NCBI GenBank assembly: GCA_002422725.1
Contig: DITE01000095.1
Coordinates: forward strand, 307-52,312
Reading direction: 5' to 3'
Length of the DNA: 52,006 nucleotides
DNA from: Bacteroidales bacterium UBA6192
GTDB lineage: Bacteria > Bacteroidota > Bacteroidia > Bacteroidales > F082
The notes beneath the pieces are model-generated. The model had not been told where the DNA came from. It was given only the letters and a program-made list of their open reading frames with translations, and searched no databases. The position numbers and the translations under genes are program-made. Each line of letters starts with the position of its first letter. Position 1 is the first letter of the stretch. Below are positions 40,072 through 49,681 of the stretch, in pieces.

Positions 40072-41127
40072 CTATTTAACCTCTTTGGCAATGATAATAT
40101 ATGCCGGGAAGTGGTCGCTGTAGCCACCCAGATAGGTGCCTCCTGCATAGGTCCGGTGAGGGTAGCCCTTGAACCGGCCTGTTTTCTGGGCAAGTTCAGT
40201 TTTGTTGTGCACCCTGGCAGTGCGAAAAGTATAGGTAGAAAAATCTTCTCCAAGAAGGCCCTGGCTGATGATCAGCTGGTCAAACAAACTCCATGAATCC
40301 TGCCAGGCATTTGATCCGACACCTTTCTTATAGATAGAAAACATCGGGTTAAACAGTTCGCCGGTCTTCAGATTGTCCTTCGTTCCTTTGGCATTTAGCC
40401 CCTCTAATATGCTTTTGTTGGTGGGATTGTCGTTCAGGTCGCCCATGACAACGATTTTTGCATCAGGGTTTAACCCCAGCAATGAATCCACAATATGGCG
40501 GTTGAGTTTGGCTGCTGCCATCCGTAATGGCATTGAGCGTTTTTCGCCCCCCCTGCGCGATGGCCAGTGATTGACAATAACACTGATCTCCTCTCCATCG
40601 AAAAGGCCGGTAACAACCAGCGGATCACGGGTTAAAAAATCCGGATTGTTCTCCACAATTAATCTGTAAGACTTTGAATGAAGCGGTCTGAAATATTTCG
40701 GCTGATAAATCAGGCCCACATCAACGCCCCTGCGATCGGGCGAATCAAAATGAACAACCTTATAATTTCTGCCCGCAAGAGCAGGTTGTTTCACCAGATC
40801 GAGCATCACCTGCTTGTTTTCAATTTCGGAAACACCAATCAAAGCAGCCCCGTCTGGTGTAAACTCGGTGCCTATGCCGGCCATTGCTTCAGAAAGGGCC
40901 TTGAGTTTGTTAACATACTTTTCGGTATTCCATCGCACATCACCCTGAGGCGTAAATTCTTCATCGTTGGTTGTGGGATCGTTGATGGTGTCGAACAGGT
41001 TCTCCACATTGTAGAATGCGATGCATCCTACACGCCAGTTTTTCTCCTTTGTTTGTGATTGAGTAAATGATGCATATAACAGCATCAAAGCCAGAAAAAA
41101 AGCACGGAACATGATTTTATGTAGCAT
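40072..41127 (-). CDS. Secreted endonuclease/exonuclease/phosphatase (EEP) family protein
   Basis: 351 aa from the ATG at 41127 (or 336 from 41112); signal peptide ...MFRAFFLALMLLYASFTQSQ. EEP fold: IAFYNVENLFDTINDPTTNDEEFTP, LIGVSEIENKQVMLDLV with the catalytic glutamate, VIVNHWPSRRGG, IVVMGDLNDNP with the Asp/Asn pair, and a C-terminal YLGGYSDHFPAYI catalytic His. Probably an extracellular or periplasmic nuclease. A close paralog lies at 48214-49260. Divergent from the TonB receptor gene. Confidence 0.93.
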   Translation of the reverse strand: MLHKIMFRAFFLALMLLYASFTQSQTKEKNWRVGCIAFYNVENLFDTINDPTTNDEEFTPQGDVRWNTEKYVNKLKALSEAMAGIGTEFTPDGAALIGVSEIENKQVMLDLVKQPALAGRNYKVVHFDSPDRRGVDVGLIYQPKYFRPLHSKSYRLIVENNPDFLTRDPLVVTGLFDGEEISVIVNHWPSRRGGEKRSMPLRMAAAKLNRHIVDSLLGLNPDAKIVVMGDLNDNPTNKSILEGLNAKGTKDNLKTGELFNPMFSIYKKGVGSNAWQDSWSLFDQLIISQGLLGEDFSTYTFRTARVHNKTELAQKTGRFKGYPHRTYAGGTYLGGYSDHFPAYIIIAKEVK

Positions 41128-41176
41128 AGTGGAACGAAGAATAATGGGTGAAGAACAAAGGTTAATAAAATTCACA

Positions 41177-41184
41177 CAAAATTA
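41177..41184 (-). promoter_or_regulatory. -7 promoter element of EEP gene
   Basis: Minus strand TAATTTTG, 49 bp before the ATG. Confidence 0.45.
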
Positions 41185-41228
41185 GGATTTATTTGACACC
41201 TGATAAGGGTTTAATATCACATTTAGAT

Positions 41229-41236
41229 TAAATTTG
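41229..41236 (+). promoter_or_regulatory. -7 promoter element of TonB receptor operon
   Basis: TAAATTTG, 45 bp before the ATG at 41282; it overlaps the longer ORF start at 41234, which is therefore unlikely. Confidence 0.5.
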
Positions 41237-41281
41237 CAGCCCCTCTGTAAAAGCTCATTTAACCAGGAGGATCATGAAAGT

Positions 41282-43795
41282 ATGAGAAAATTTACTTTTC
41301 TAATTGCCGGCTTGTTCGCCTTTCAGGTGATTATGGCCCAGGACGACACAACGACCATTTCGCGGAGCGACATCAACCTGCCAACAATCACTCTTACTGA
41401 AGCTGATTTCGATGGCAAGAGTGAAAGCCAGGATATATCTGGTTTGTTGCAGTCGTCAAGAGATATTTTTGTTTCCACAGCAGGTTACACATTTGGTGCA
41501 GTGCGTTTCCGTATGCGTGGTTACGATTCGGATCACACAGCAATAATGTTCAACGGCATTGTGATGAACGATCCCGAAACAGGCAGGGCCTTCTGGTCAA
41601 CCTGGGGAGGCCTCAACGATGCTACCCGCAACATTGAAATCAGTAATGGCATATCCTTTACTGATTATGGATTTGGCGGAATTGGCGGAGTGTCGAACAT
41701 CATCGCCCGGGCCAGTGATTACCGCAAGAGCACCAGCATCAGCTATGCAGTTTCGAACCGAAGCTACAACAACCGGATGATGTTTCATCATGCAACCGGA
41801 AAAATGGATAATGGCTGGTCATTGGCTGTTTCGGGTTCCAGACGCTGGGCTCAGGAAGGTTATGTAAAAGGCACCTATTACGATGCTTACAGCTATTTCC
41901 TGTCGCTGGAAAAACAAATTAATTCCAAACACAGCATTGGATTGCTGGCTATGGGCGCACCGAATGAAAGGGCCCGTTCTTCAGTTTCCACCCAGGAAGC
42001 CTATGATCTCACAGGCGACAACAATTACAATGCCAATTGGGGATATCAGAACGGTGAAGTGCGCAATTCACGCATCAGCAGCTATCACCAGCCATTGATC
42101 CAACTTGCTCATTATTGGAATATCAGTGAAAAAACAAAGGTGAACAGTTCGGTTTACAACTGGTTTGGTAAAGGAAGTTCAACCTCGCTTGAATGGAGCG
42201 AAGCCAATGATCCACGGCCTGATTATTACCGCAACCTGCCAAGTTATCACCTGTTGATCGATGATTTGGAAGCTTATGAAGCCTCAAAGTTTCAATGGCA
42301 GAACAATGAAGAATACCGCCAGATACAATGGGACAATTTTTATTTTGCCAACAGCAAACATTTATCCACTATTAATGATGCAAATGGTATTGCTGGCAAT
42401 TCGGTCACAGGCAACAGGTCAAAATACATTCTTGAAGACCGTCGGCAGGACAAAAACCAATTTGGTCTGAATGTCAATCTGCAACATCAGTTAAACACCT
42501 CAACACGTCTGGCCGGTGGGTTGAATGTTACCATTTCGAAAGGGAAAAACTACAAACTGATTTCTGACCTGCTTGGAGGAGATTTTTGGGTTGATATTGA
42601 TAAGTATGCTGATGAAGAGCCTTTTACTTCAACTGACGAATCGCAGAACGACCTTAGATTCCCGAATCGTATTGTGAAAGAAGGAGATAAATTTGGGTAT
42701 GACTACACCTCCAATGTGAACAAAAGCCAAATCTGGGGACAGGCTGAATGGAAACTTAGCCGCTTTGATGCCTATGCCGGTATCGAATTGTCAAACACCA
42801 CTTTCTGGAGGACAGGTCATATGCAAAACGGCAAGTTCCCCGATAACTCCTTAGGTGATTCTGACAAGAACAGTTTCTTCAACTACACTGCAAAAGCAGG
42901 AGCCACATACAAAATTGATGGCCGGAATTTTATCGTGCTTAACGGCGCCTATCTCACCAGGGCACCATTTTTTCAGGACGCCTATATTTCGCCACGAACA
43001 CGCGATTACAAGGTGAATAACCTGACTGATGAAACCATTTTTTCGGGGGATATCAGTTATGTTTTGCGCACACCTGTAGTGAAAGCGAGAATTACCCTGT
43101 ATCAAACCGAGTTTAAAGACGAGCTTTGGGTGAGAAGTTATTATCACGAAGACCTGAAGACCTTTGTGAATTATGTGATGGATGGAATAGAAAAAAGGAA
43201 TCAGGGTTTGGAGCTTGGTATCGAAGCCAATGTGAGCCCCACCATAACTCTAACCGGTGTGGCAGCGCACGGACAGTATATTTACACATCCAGACCAAAC
43301 GTGACCATTGCCAGGGATAACGATTCAAAACTTTTATCGGAAAACCGTACATCTTACCTGGAAAACTATTATGTTGGCGGAACACCGCAAACTGCACTTT
43401 CGGCCGGCATCAAATACAACTCTCCTAAATTCTGGTTTGCCGGAATCAGCGGAAACTTCTTCGACAACAATTATCTGGAGCCCAATGCTGACAACCACAC
43501 TGCTGAAGCTATGAGTCAATATGTTGAGGGTGATTACCGTGTTGCAAAACTACTTGATCAGGAAAAACTGGATGCAGCCTATACACTCGACTTTTTTGGC
43601 GGAAAATCGTGGCGGGTGAAAAGCTATTTCATCGGACTAACTGTAAGTGTAAACAATCTCTTAAACACCAAAGATATAAGGATGTGGGGTTTTGAGCAAT
43701 TGCGCACCGACCTGGAGAATCCCGACAGATTTCCTTCAAAATATTCCTATATGTACGGTGCTACCTATTATGTGAACCTGACTATCAGGCGGTAA
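41282..43795 (+). CDS. TonB-dependent outer-membrane receptor
   Basis: 837 aa from MRKFTFLIAGLFAFQVIMAQ (signal peptide). Plug domain at about 40-150: FVSTAGYTFGAVRFRMRGYDSDHTAIMFNGIVMNDPETGRAFWSTWGGLNDATRNIEISNG, then a long beta-barrel with aromatic-rich strands, ending in YYVNLTIRR. It lacks the carboxypeptidase-like N-terminal extension of SusC types. It sits with a DUF5689 lipoprotein downstream and a secreted nuclease upstream, a grouping that suggests uptake of nucleic-acid or phosphate-containing material; the substrate is inference. Confidence 0.93.
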   Translation: MRKFTFLIAGLFAFQVIMAQDDTTTISRSDINLPTITLTEADFDGKSESQDISGLLQSSRDIFVSTAGYTFGAVRFRMRGYDSDHTAIMFNGIVMNDPETGRAFWSTWGGLNDATRNIEISNGISFTDYGFGGIGGVSNIIARASDYRKSTSISYAVSNRSYNNRMMFHHATGKMDNGWSLAVSGSRRWAQEGYVKGTYYDAYSYFLSLEKQINSKHSIGLLAMGAPNERARSSVSTQEAYDLTGDNNYNANWGYQNGEVRNSRISSYHQPLIQLAHYWNISEKTKVNSSVYNWFGKGSSTSLEWSEANDPRPDYYRNLPSYHLLIDDLEAYEASKFQWQNNEEYRQIQWDNFYFANSKHLSTINDANGIAGNSVTGNRSKYILEDRRQDKNQFGLNVNLQHQLNTSTRLAGGLNVTISKGKNYKLISDLLGGDFWVDIDKYADEEPFTSTDESQNDLRFPNRIVKEGDKFGYDYTSNVNKSQIWGQAEWKLSRFDAYAGIELSNTTFWRTGHMQNGKFPDNSLGDSDKNSFFNYTAKAGATYKIDGRNFIVLNGAYLTRAPFFQDAYISPRTRDYKVNNLTDETIFSGDISYVLRTPVVKARITLYQTEFKDELWVRSYYHEDLKTFVNYVMDGIEKRNQGLELGIEANVSPTITLTGVAAHGQYIYTSRPNVTIARDNDSKLLSENRTSYLENYYVGGTPQTALSAGIKYNSPKFWFAGISGNFFDNNYLEPNADNHTAEAMSQYVEGDYRVAKLLDQEKLDAAYTLDFFGGKSWRVKSYFIGLTVSVNNLLNTKDIRMWGFEQLRTDLENPDRFPSKYSYMYGATYYVNLTIRR

Positions 43796-43873
43796 TCAGT
43801 ACGTAAAACTAAATTTGAAATAAACAGTATTAAGAATAATTTAATGACAATTAATATGTTACAAACTTTGAAA

Positions 43874-45523
43874 ATGAAAGTGATTCTGGTAGTTTTATTG
43901 CTTTCCGGAATGATGGGTTCTTGCGTGAAAAAGGAATTTGATAAGCCTCCGATTGGATCCTTGCCGGTGGGTGAAGTGAAAACCATTGCTGAGTTGATAG
44001 AGATGTATAACACCTCCGGAGCTACCCAGATTGACTATGATGCATCCTTGTATGCAGTTGTCACTATGGACGAAACTTCAGGGAATATTTACAAAAGTGC
44101 TTATGTAAAAGATCCTTCAGGATTTATTAACCTCAGGTTTACCGGCGAAAGCGGACTCAGAACCGGCGACTCGATCAGGGTTTATCTGAAAAAAGCAATC
44201 CTGAACGATTACAATAGTTTATATCAGATCGATAATCTGAATGCTGACAGCAATGTGGTGATACTGGCCAACCAAAAATATCCCACTCCTGAAGTGATGA
44301 CAATTGGACAAATTCTGGCCGGAGGTCAGCAGTCGAAATTGGTGATCCTTGACAGCGTTCAGTTTATCAGCAGTGATCTTGGTTTTAACTTTTCGGAGGA
44401 AACCTCCACAACAAATCGTACGATTGAAGATTGCAACGGAAAATCAATCCTGGTCAGAACAAGCAATTATGCCAATTTTGCCGACAAACCATTGCCTCAG
44501 GGAAAAGGAAGTCTGGTAGCTATTGTAGGCCAGTTTGGCAACACCTATCAGTTGTACATTCGCACCCTGGCTGAGGTAATCATGACAGGAGAGCGTTGCA
44601 CAGGTGGCGGAGGCGGAGGCGGTGAAGGTGGGACCAAAGAGAATCCATTCACCGTTGCACAAGCAATTGAAAATCAAAATGCTACTCCATATGTTGTGAG
44701 TTGGGTTAAAGGATTTATAGTTGGCTCAGTAAAAGAAGGCATTACAGCAATTACTTCAGCTGCAGATATTCATTTTGTCCCTCCCTTTACATTGGCTACC
44801 AATGTACTGCTGGCTGATGACATCAACGAAACTGACTACACCAAGTGTGTTATTGTTAACTTACCCGCAGGAAGTCCATTGCGTACTCAGGTAAACTTGT
44901 TGGATAATGCTGTTAATCACAAGAAATGGCTGAATGTAACGGGCACTTTGCGTACCTATTTTGGCGTTGCCGGATTAAGGGACTGCCCTGGCCTTGAAAC
45001 TGACTTCGAACTCGAAGGTGGCGGCGGCGGCGGTGGTGATGCACTTTTCACCGAGGATTTTGCTACAACACTTGGTACATTTTCCCATATCTCGGTTGTA
45101 GGTGACCAGATCTGGAATTGGGGAACATTCGATGGCGGATGTGTTTTAATGACAGGTTATGCGAATCCCGACAGGATTCCCAATGAAGACTGGCTTATCT
45201 CACCGGCTATCAACCTGGCAACAAACACCGGATCGGTGCTCGAAGTCCGACAGGCAGCAAACTATGTTGAAAACCAGTGGGACTTGTTGCAGGTGATGAT
45301 TTCGTCCGATTACGACGGAAGCAGCAACCCAAATAGTCAGGGCACATGGACTGAACTCACTATTCCTAACCGTCCTCCAGGGACTAACTGGACATTCCTG
45401 AACTCGGGCGAGATTGACATTTCATCCTATGACGGGCAGTTAACCGTTTATATCGCCTTCAGATACCGTTCAACCGACACTGTTGCATCAACCTGGGAAA
45501 TCAGCAAGGTTGAAGTGAAATAA
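43874..45523 (+). CDS. DUF5689 lipoprotein with DUF6359-like and choice-of-anchor J-type domains
   Basis: 549 aa from MKVILVVLLLSGMMGSC (lipoprotein signal, lipidated C17); the frame is open 10 codons upstream. DUF5689 region at about 20-235 (IAELIEMYNTSGATQI ... YAVVTMDETSGNIYKSAYVKDPSGFINLRF). A glycine linker leads to a domain beginning ENPFTVAQAIENQNATPYVVSWVKGFIVG (about 255-380). A second glycine linker leads to a jelly-roll like choice-of-anchor J (about 395-549, DWLISPAINLATNTGSVLEVRQAANYV). Outer-membrane surface lipoprotein, probably partner of the TonB receptor 78 bp upstream. Confidence 0.85.
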   Translation: MKVILVVLLLSGMMGSCVKKEFDKPPIGSLPVGEVKTIAELIEMYNTSGATQIDYDASLYAVVTMDETSGNIYKSAYVKDPSGFINLRFTGESGLRTGDSIRVYLKKAILNDYNSLYQIDNLNADSNVVILANQKYPTPEVMTIGQILAGGQQSKLVILDSVQFISSDLGFNFSEETSTTNRTIEDCNGKSILVRTSNYANFADKPLPQGKGSLVAIVGQFGNTYQLYIRTLAEVIMTGERCTGGGGGGGEGGTKENPFTVAQAIENQNATPYVVSWVKGFIVGSVKEGITAITSAADIHFVPPFTLATNVLLADDINETDYTKCVIVNLPAGSPLRTQVNLLDNAVNHKKWLNVTGTLRTYFGVAGLRDCPGLETDFELEGGGGGGGDALFTEDFATTLGTFSHISVVGDQIWNWGTFDGGCVLMTGYANPDRIPNEDWLISPAINLATNTGSVLEVRQAANYVENQWDLLQVMISSDYDGSSNPNSQGTWTELTIPNRPPGTNWTFLNSGEIDISSYDGQLTVYIAFRYRSTDTVASTWEISKVEVK

Positions 45524-45549
45524 GCGCTGGTATTTTAAATAATTAACAG

Positions 45550-45584
45550 ATAATTCCGGTCAAGGCCGGAATTATTTGTTTTAT
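45550..45584 (+). terminator. Terminator after DUF5689 lipoprotein gene
   Basis: 10-bp perfect stem ATAATTCCGG (45550-45559)/CCGGAATTAT (45566-45575) with loop TCAAGG, followed by TTTGTTTT. Ends the TonB receptor-lipoprotein unit. Confidence 0.85.
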
Positions 45585-45658
45585 ACAGATGTTTTTTGCG
45601 ATTTTTGTACAACTTTAGGTTTTGTTAATTCTGTATACAACTTCTAATTCATTGGCCT

Positions 45659-46408
45659 ATGTCAGATAGCCTGGTTATTATCCCCACCTACAACGAGAAA
45701 GAGAATATACAAAATATTATCCGGGCAGTTTTTGCATTGGAGAAGAAGTTTCATGTGCTTGTTGTTGAAGACAATAGCCCGGATGGTACTGCCGACATCG
45801 TGAAAAAACTTATGACGGAGTTCCCTGAGCAGTTGTTTATCGAAGAACGTAAAGGTAAGCTGGGCCTGGGCACAGCATATATTCATGGTTTCAAATGGGG
45901 ACTCAAAAGGCACTACGAATATATTACCGAGATGGATGCCGACTTTTCGCACAACCCGAACGATCTTATACGCCTGTATCATGCCTGTGCCAATGAGGGT
46001 GCAGATGTCAGCATCGGGTCACGCTACATCACCGGGGTGAATGTTGTCAACTGGCCAATGAGCCGGGTTCTAATGTCTTATTATGCTTCTTCATACGTTC
46101 GCCTGATCACCAGGATGAAAGTGCGTGATACTACAGCAGGATTTGTTTGCTGGAGACGGAAGGTTCTGGAAACCATTAACCTGGAAAAGATAAAATTCGT
46201 TGGATATGCCTTTCAGATTGAAATGAAATACTCAGCCTGGAAACTTGGATTTGCCATCAGGGAAGTACCCATCATATTCACCGATCGCACCGAAGGCAGC
46301 TCGAAAATGAACAACAAAATCTTCAAGGAAGCCATATTTGGGGTTATGGCATTAAGAATGAGGGGATTACTAGGGAGGATTAAGCCTGCAGAACCAACGA
46401 AATCCTGA
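45659..46408 (+). CDS. Polyprenol-phosphate mannosyltransferase (GT2 family)
   Basis: 249 aa. GT2 fold: LVIIPTYNEKENIQNIIRAVF, VLVVEDNSPDGTADIVKKL, and EMDADFSHNPNDLIRLYHA with the DxD metal site, then VSIGSRYITGVNVVNWP and TDRTEGSSKMN near the end. Matches dolichol-phosphate mannose synthase-like enzymes that charge a lipid carrier for extracytoplasmic glycosylation. No C-terminal membrane domain, so the short soluble type. Followed after 3 bp by the dihydroorotase gene. Confidence 0.94.
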   Translation: MSDSLVIIPTYNEKENIQNIIRAVFALEKKFHVLVVEDNSPDGTADIVKKLMTEFPEQLFIEERKGKLGLGTAYIHGFKWGLKRHYEYITEMDADFSHNPNDLIRLYHACANEGADVSIGSRYITGVNVVNWPMSRVLMSYYASSYVRLITRMKVRDTTAGFVCWRRKVLETINLEKIKFVGYAFQIEMKYSAWKLGFAIREVPIIFTDRTEGSSKMNNKIFKEAIFGVMALRMRGLLGRIKPAEPTKS

Positions 46409-46411
46409 TAT

Positions 46412-47767
46412 ATGTACGGAAGGTTTCACATTAAAAATGCCATTGTCGTCAATGAAGGCCACAGTCTGAAAGCTGATGTGCTTATCGAAGACGGCCTGAT
46501 CAAGTCGGTTATACCTGCTAAAAACCAATTAACGCACCAACAGACAAGGGATTATGAGGTTATTGATGCTGGCGGCCTATATCTGCTACCCGGCATTATC
46601 GATGATCAGGTTCATTTCCGCGAGCCCGGATTGACCCATAAAGGGGAAATATATACCGAAAGTAAAGCTGCTGTGGCAGGCGGCATTACCAGTTTTATGG
46701 AAATGCCCAATACAATTCCGAATGCACTTACCCAAAGCTTGCTCGAAGAGAAATATCAGCGTGCAGCAGAGGTTTCGCTGGCCAATTATTCCTTTTACAT
46801 GGGCGCATCAAACAACAACCTGGATGAAGTGGTCCGCACAAACCCAAAAACAGTTTGTGGTATAAAGGTTTTCATGGGATCAAGCACCGGGAATATGCTG
46901 GTGGATGATCAGCAGGTGCTTCAGGGCATTTTTGCTGAATCGCCCTGCCTTGTTGCTGTTCACTGCGAGCATGAACCTACTGTTCAACAACAGATTAGTT
47001 ACTACAGGAAGCTTTATGGCGATGATGCACCGGCGCATATCCATCCCCTCGTAAGAAGTGATGAGGCTTGCTATCTTTCATCTTCGCAGGCCGTTGAATT
47101 GGCTTACAGGTATAACACACGGCTGCATGTGCTGCATTTGTCAACGGCCCGTGAAATGTCACTTTTTGACTCAAATAAACCCCTGATAGATAAGAGGGTA
47201 ACAGCTGAGGTATGCCTGCATCATCTGTGGTTCAGCGATAAGGATTATGCCACCAAAGGCAATTTGATCAAGTGGAACCCCTCGGTGAAATCAGCCACTG
47301 ATCTCGAAGCACTCTGGCAGGCTTTAGCCGATGGAAAACTGGATGTGATAGCCACCGATCATGCCCCGCATACTTTAGAAGAGAAAAATCGACCTTACTT
47401 CCTTTCCCCTTCGGGCGGACCTATGGTGCAACACCTGTTACCCGCCATGCTCACTGCTGTTCAGCAGGGCAGTTTGACCCTTGAAATGCTGGTTCAGAAG
47501 ATGTGTCACAATCCGGCAATTGCATTTAATCTGCTCGGGAGAGGATTCGTTAAAGAAGGGTATTGGGCTGATCTGGTGTTGGTTGATCCAAACAGAAACT
47601 GGACAGTGGATAGGGCAGGGGTTCTCTACAAGTGTGGCTGGTCGCCAATGGAAGGCGAGAGTTTACGAGGAATGGTTACACATACTTTTGTTAATGGTAA
47701 GCTCGTGTATCATGATGGTGTGTTTGATGAAACTACAAAGGGTCAAAGACTGTTGTTTGATCGTTAA
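46412..47767 (+). CDS. pyrC: Dihydroorotase
   Basis: 451 aa, amidohydrolase fold. Metal-site motif LLPGIIDDQVHFREPGLTHKG (HxR type), GVKVF-like CGIKVFMGSSTGN with the bridging lysine, HCEHEPT, LHVLHLSTAREM, and IATDHAPHTLEEK. The class I (PyrC/allantoinase-like) form of about 450 residues. Cyclises carbamoyl-aspartate in pyrimidine synthesis. The stop is 10 bp before the MORN-repeat lipoprotein gene, so the three genes 45659-48209 form an operon. Confidence 0.95.
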   Translation: MYGRFHIKNAIVVNEGHSLKADVLIEDGLIKSVIPAKNQLTHQQTRDYEVIDAGGLYLLPGIIDDQVHFREPGLTHKGEIYTESKAAVAGGITSFMEMPNTIPNALTQSLLEEKYQRAAEVSLANYSFYMGASNNNLDEVVRTNPKTVCGIKVFMGSSTGNMLVDDQQVLQGIFAESPCLVAVHCEHEPTVQQQISYYRKLYGDDAPAHIHPLVRSDEACYLSSSQAVELAYRYNTRLHVLHLSTAREMSLFDSNKPLIDKRVTAEVCLHHLWFSDKDYATKGNLIKWNPSVKSATDLEALWQALADGKLDVIATDHAPHTLEEKNRPYFLSPSGGPMVQHLLPAMLTAVQQGSLTLEMLVQKMCHNPAIAFNLLGRGFVKEGYWADLVLVDPNRNWTVDRAGVLYKCGWSPMEGESLRGMVTHTFVNGKLVYHDGVFDETTKGQRLLFDR

Positions 47768-47777
47768 ACCTTTCGGA

Positions 47778-48209
47778 ATGGAAAGATTGCATTTTCTCCT
47801 GCTTGCAGGTTTACTGGCTTTTTCTCAGTTATCATGTGCCCCGCAGGAGGCTCATGAAGAAATCGTTTCGAAGTATGATAACGGCCAGCCCAGAGTAGTA
47901 CAACAGACTGGCACAAGATCATCTGAGATTATTGAGTTACACTATTATGTCAGTGGAAAACTGCATATGCAGGGGCCACTTGATAAAGGTCAGAGACATG
48001 GAGTGTGGAAATCGTGGTATGAAGATGGCGTTTTATGGAGCGAGGGCAATTTTGAGCACGGATTGCGCCATGGAAAAGGAGTAGTGTATCATCCGGGTGG
48101 CCTCAAACACATTGAGGGTGAATACGACATGGGCAAAAAAACAGGCATCTGGCAATCGTGGGATGAAACAGGAATCCTTGTTTCTACAATAGATTATTCT
48201 TCTGAATAA
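47778..48209 (+). CDS. MORN-repeat (YwqK-family) lipoprotein
   Basis: 143 aa from MERLHFLLLAGLLAFSQLSC, with lipidated C20; an upstream frame to 47481 overlaps pyrC and is rejected. It contains three or four MORN-type repeats of about 23 residues (YYVSGKLHMQGPLDKGQRHGVWKSWYEDGVLWSEGNFEHGLRHGKGVVYH, then LKHIEGEYDMGKKTGIWQSW). Databases often name such proteins YwqK-family antitoxins, but there is no toxin partner here. Surface or periplasmic role unknown. Confidence 0.85.
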   Translation: MERLHFLLLAGLLAFSQLSCAPQEAHEEIVSKYDNGQPRVVQQTGTRSSEIIELHYYVSGKLHMQGPLDKGQRHGVWKSWYEDGVLWSEGNFEHGLRHGKGVVYHPGGLKHIEGEYDMGKKTGIWQSWDETGILVSTIDYSSE

Positions 48210-48213
48210 CAAC

Positions 48214-49260
48214 TCACTCCTGATTTGTCAAGGGTTTGAGGCGAACCATCACAGCTAAGTGGTCACTAAACCCACCGAAGTATTTGCCGCCAGACATGGT
48301 TCGGTTTGGCCGGGCAACACCATTTGATCCTTTGAATAACATCCAGTCTTTTTTAACAATTTCTGTCCCGTCGAGAATAATTTTCCCTGATGTTGGTTCG
48401 ATTAAATTTCCCGAAACAATGATCTGGTCAAACATATCCCAACCATTATAATACAGTGTTCCATTGCCGGCGGAAAAGCCGCGTAATGAAAGGTTGTAGA
48501 GTTTATTGGCTTCAACAGCTTTTTCCGGATCAAGTGCAAAAAGGTGTTCAGTCAAACTTGCATCTGTTGGATTATCGTTGAAATCGCCCATGATAACAAT
48601 GTTGCTGTTGGGCTGTGCCTGCAAAATGGAATCACTAACCGATTTCAGAACAGTTCCGGTTAAACGCCGAGCATTTTCTGTTGTTTCCCTTCCGCCATAT
48701 CTTGATGTCCAGTGATTTATGAATACATGCAAAGTGTCAGTCGTAGCAACTAAACCTTTCACATACAGTATGTCGCGGTAGGCAGCCTTCGTTTCTTCGT
48801 TAAACACTTTAACCGGCCGCTGCACAAGAGGTTTGAAAAAGGAAGGCCGGTAAATCATCGCTGTTTCAATGCCACGGTCGTCTGATCCTTCAAAGTGGAT
48901 AATGTTGTAACCGGCTTCTTTGATGTGAGCCTGTGCAACAAGGTCTTCAAGTACCTTTCGGTTTTCGATTTCGCAAAGTCCAACAAGATGCGGAAAGTTG
49001 AAGGTGTCCATGGCCGCAATCACTTTGCTTGTTTGACTTAGCTTGTGCTGATATCTTTTGGTGTTCCAGGAAACCTTGCTGCCGGGCAAAAACTCTTCAT
49101 CATTAATTGTTGGGTCATTGATTGTGTCAAAAAGGTTTTCGACATTGTGAAAAGCCAGTGTCCAGCCGTTTTCAGGCATGAGCAAGCGGCCCATTTTTGG
49201 CTGACAGGCACTCAGAAGTGCAATCAGTACAAGTGCTAGGGGCAATCTGAGGTGTTTCAT
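48214..49260 (-). CDS. EEP-family nuclease lipoprotein
   Basis: 348 aa with lipoprotein signal MKHLRLPLALVLIALLSAC. EEP motifs: LAFHNVENLFDTINDPTINDEEFLPG, LVGLCEIENRKVLEDLV, VFINHWTSRYGG, IVIMGDFNDNPTDASL and GGFSDHLAVMV. Strong likeness to 40072-41127 (shared NLFDTINDPT.NDEEF), so the two arose by duplication. Anchored in the envelope rather than freely secreted. Convergent with the MORN lipoprotein, 4 bp apart. Confidence 0.93.
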   Translation of the reverse strand: MKHLRLPLALVLIALLSACQPKMGRLLMPENGWTLAFHNVENLFDTINDPTINDEEFLPGSKVSWNTKRYQHKLSQTSKVIAAMDTFNFPHLVGLCEIENRKVLEDLVAQAHIKEAGYNIIHFEGSDDRGIETAMIYRPSFFKPLVQRPVKVFNEETKAAYRDILYVKGLVATTDTLHVFINHWTSRYGGRETTENARRLTGTVLKSVSDSILQAQPNSNIVIMGDFNDNPTDASLTEHLFALDPEKAVEANKLYNLSLRGFSAGNGTLYYNGWDMFDQIIVSGNLIEPTSGKIILDGTEIVKKDWMLFKGSNGVARPNRTMSGGKYFGGFSDHLAVMVRLKPLTNQE

Positions 49261-49285
49261 GGGCTGGCTTTTGTTGGCGTTTTGA

Positions 49286-49681
49286 TTAGTTGTCTTTTGG
49301 GCCCGATTTGAGTTTGTCGATCACTCTGCGCTCTTTCTTTGTTGGACGTCCGATACCCCGGTCACGTCTTTCGTAATTGAATTCGCGCATGAGTTGCAGG
49401 CGTTCATACTCGGCCGGCGGAGTAAGGTCGGTCAGAATTTCAGGCAATTGTTTTGCTGACACCCTGTTTTTGGGCAATTGTATCACCTGAACAATCTTGT
49501 TGTATTGTGGAAAATGTATTTCGATGGTGTCGCCTGGTTTAAGTTCACGCGATGGTTTCACCGCCTGACCATCCATTCTTATTTTGCCGCCCCGGCATGC
49601 CTCGCCGGCAATCGTGCGGGTCTTGAAAATTCTGGCGGTCCATAGCCATTTATCGATCCTTAAGCTGTTATCCCCGCTCAC
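49286..49681 (-). CDS. S4-domain RNA-binding protein (Hsp15/HslR-like)
   Basis: 131 aa. S4 domain at the N-terminus: LRIDKWLWTARIFKTRTIAGEACRGGKIRMDGQAVKPSRELKPGDTIEI. A basic tail (YERRDRGIGRPTKKERRVIDKLKSG) follows. In E. coli Hsp15 recycles 50S subunits carrying nascent chains. The ATG overlaps the der stop by 4 bp, tying it to the ribosome-assembly GTPases upstream. Confidence 0.93.
   Translation of the reverse strand: MSGDNSLRIDKWLWTARIFKTRTIAGEACRGGKIRMDGQAVKPSRELKPGDTIEIHFPQYNKIVQVIQLPKNRVSAKQLPEILTDLTPPAEYERLQLMREFNYERRDRGIGRPTKKERRVIDKLKSGPKDN

Noticed and set aside
39924..40253. 109-codon minus-strand frame at the end of the EEP gene
   Set aside because: It overlaps the real EEP gene in another frame and has no domain; the remaining 230-bp gap to adk holds nothing recognisable.
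47481..47777. Long N-terminal extension of the MORN lipoprotein
   Set aside because: It runs inside pyrC in a second frame; the lipoprotein signal at 47778 is the clear start.
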